Part shown: piece after piece, positions 23,501 to 23,685 of the stretch
Layout of the letters: each line of letters begins with the position of its first letter
How positions within the stretch are numbered: position 1 is the stretch's first letter
Assembly (NCBI GenBank): GCA_964468805.1
Contig: CAYXWM010000047.1
Location: forward strand, 1-23,685
Origin: CAYXWM01 sp964468805
Lineage (GTDB): Bacteria; Bacillota; Clostridia; Lachnospirales; WRBF01
Reading direction: 5' to 3'
Length of the DNA stretch: 23,685 nt
The notes under the pieces: model-generated
Databases searched by the model: none
The model's input: the letters and a program-made list of their open reading frames with translations, nothing else
What the model was told of the DNA's origin: nothing
Position numbers and translations under genes: made by a program

Positions 23501-23580
23501 GCGGATATGGCGGAATTGGCAGACGCGCGGGACTTAGAATCCCGTTCGAAAGAGTGCAGGTTCAAGTCCTGTTATCCGCA
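23501..23580 (+). tRNA. tRNA-Leu (anticodon TAG)
   Basis: The acceptor arms GCGGATA and TATCCGC pair. A class II layout with a short variable arm follows the anticodon arm CGGGACTTAGAATCCCG, giving anticodon TAG. The T-arm is GCAGGTTCAAGTCCTGT. CCA is not encoded; A is the discriminator base. Confidence 0.95.
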
Positions 23581-23632
23581 TTTTTTATTGGTGATTATAT
23601 AATGCAACAAAAAAAACAGCCTCTGTCAGTTA

Positions 23633-23685
23633 TGAAGTGACCCCAGTTCATCGGACAGGAAAAAAACACCCTATCGCAGAATAAC
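23633..23685. mobile_element. Possible IS3-family insertion sequence terminus, cut by the window end
   Basis: TGAAGTGACCCCAGTTCATC followed by GGACAGG resembles the terminal inverted repeats of IS3-family elements (TGxxxTGxCCCC...GGACA). No transposase sequence is in the window. The call rests on this terminal pattern only and needs the neighbouring sequence. Confidence 0.45.

Overview
The window is an AT-rich chromosomal segment of a spore-forming member of the Clostridia. The taxon is inferred from a SleC-type spore cortex-lytic enzyme, a class III fructose-1,6-bisphosphatase, a YkvI-family membrane protein, strong Gram-positive ribosome-binding sites, TTG starts, and tRNA genes without an encoded CCA. 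No ribosomal RNA, CRISPR array, phage module or complete insertion sequence is present. Most genes are housekeeping genes; the accessory signal lies in small palindromic repeats and in one two-domain gene.

Layout. 1-1850: a sleC gene bracketed by nested inverted repeats, followed by a cluster of palindromic MITE-like repeats. 1850-3351: a degenerate single-domain response regulator and a cysteine desulfurase, overlapping by 4 bases. 3443-5245: another palindromic repeat, then prmA and rsmE, two methyltransferases of the translation apparatus. 5421-8942: a BrkB/YihY membrane protein (plus strand), then on the minus strand a CvpA-like membrane protein, a GNAT acetyltransferase with a HEAT-like helical protein, and a secreted stalk-domain protein. 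9015-11417: a second MITE copy, a membrane-anchored beta-propeller protein (DUF5711-like) and a YkvI transporter-like protein. 11673-13542: an orphan glycogen synthase with a structured leader, and tRNA-Gln. 13910-15555: a ccdA-tlpA-rhodanese thiol-redox operon. 15862-18021: an isolated, very AT-rich gene joining seven TPR repeats to a complete metallo-beta-lactamase active site. 18510-23336: class III fbp, a UPF0145 protein, a NAD-dependent DNA ligase that appears to start at a non-AUG codon, and an RseC-like membrane protein. 23501-23685: tRNA-Leu, followed by what looks like an IS3-family terminus cut by the window edge.

The genes do not form one pathway. Coherent units are prmA-rsmE (ribosome modification), ccdA-tlpA-rhodanese (electron transfer through the membrane to an extracytoplasmic thioredoxin, plus a cytosolic sulfurtransferase), and ykvI-DUF5711 (envelope proteins of unknown role). 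The least explained items are the TPR-metallohydrolase fusion, the sleC cassette flanked by 54-bp inverted repeats, the receiver domain with Glu in place of the phospho-accepting Asp, and the ligase start. No obvious multi-gene novel system is visible; the TPR-metallohydrolase gene is the best single candidate for an undescribed function.
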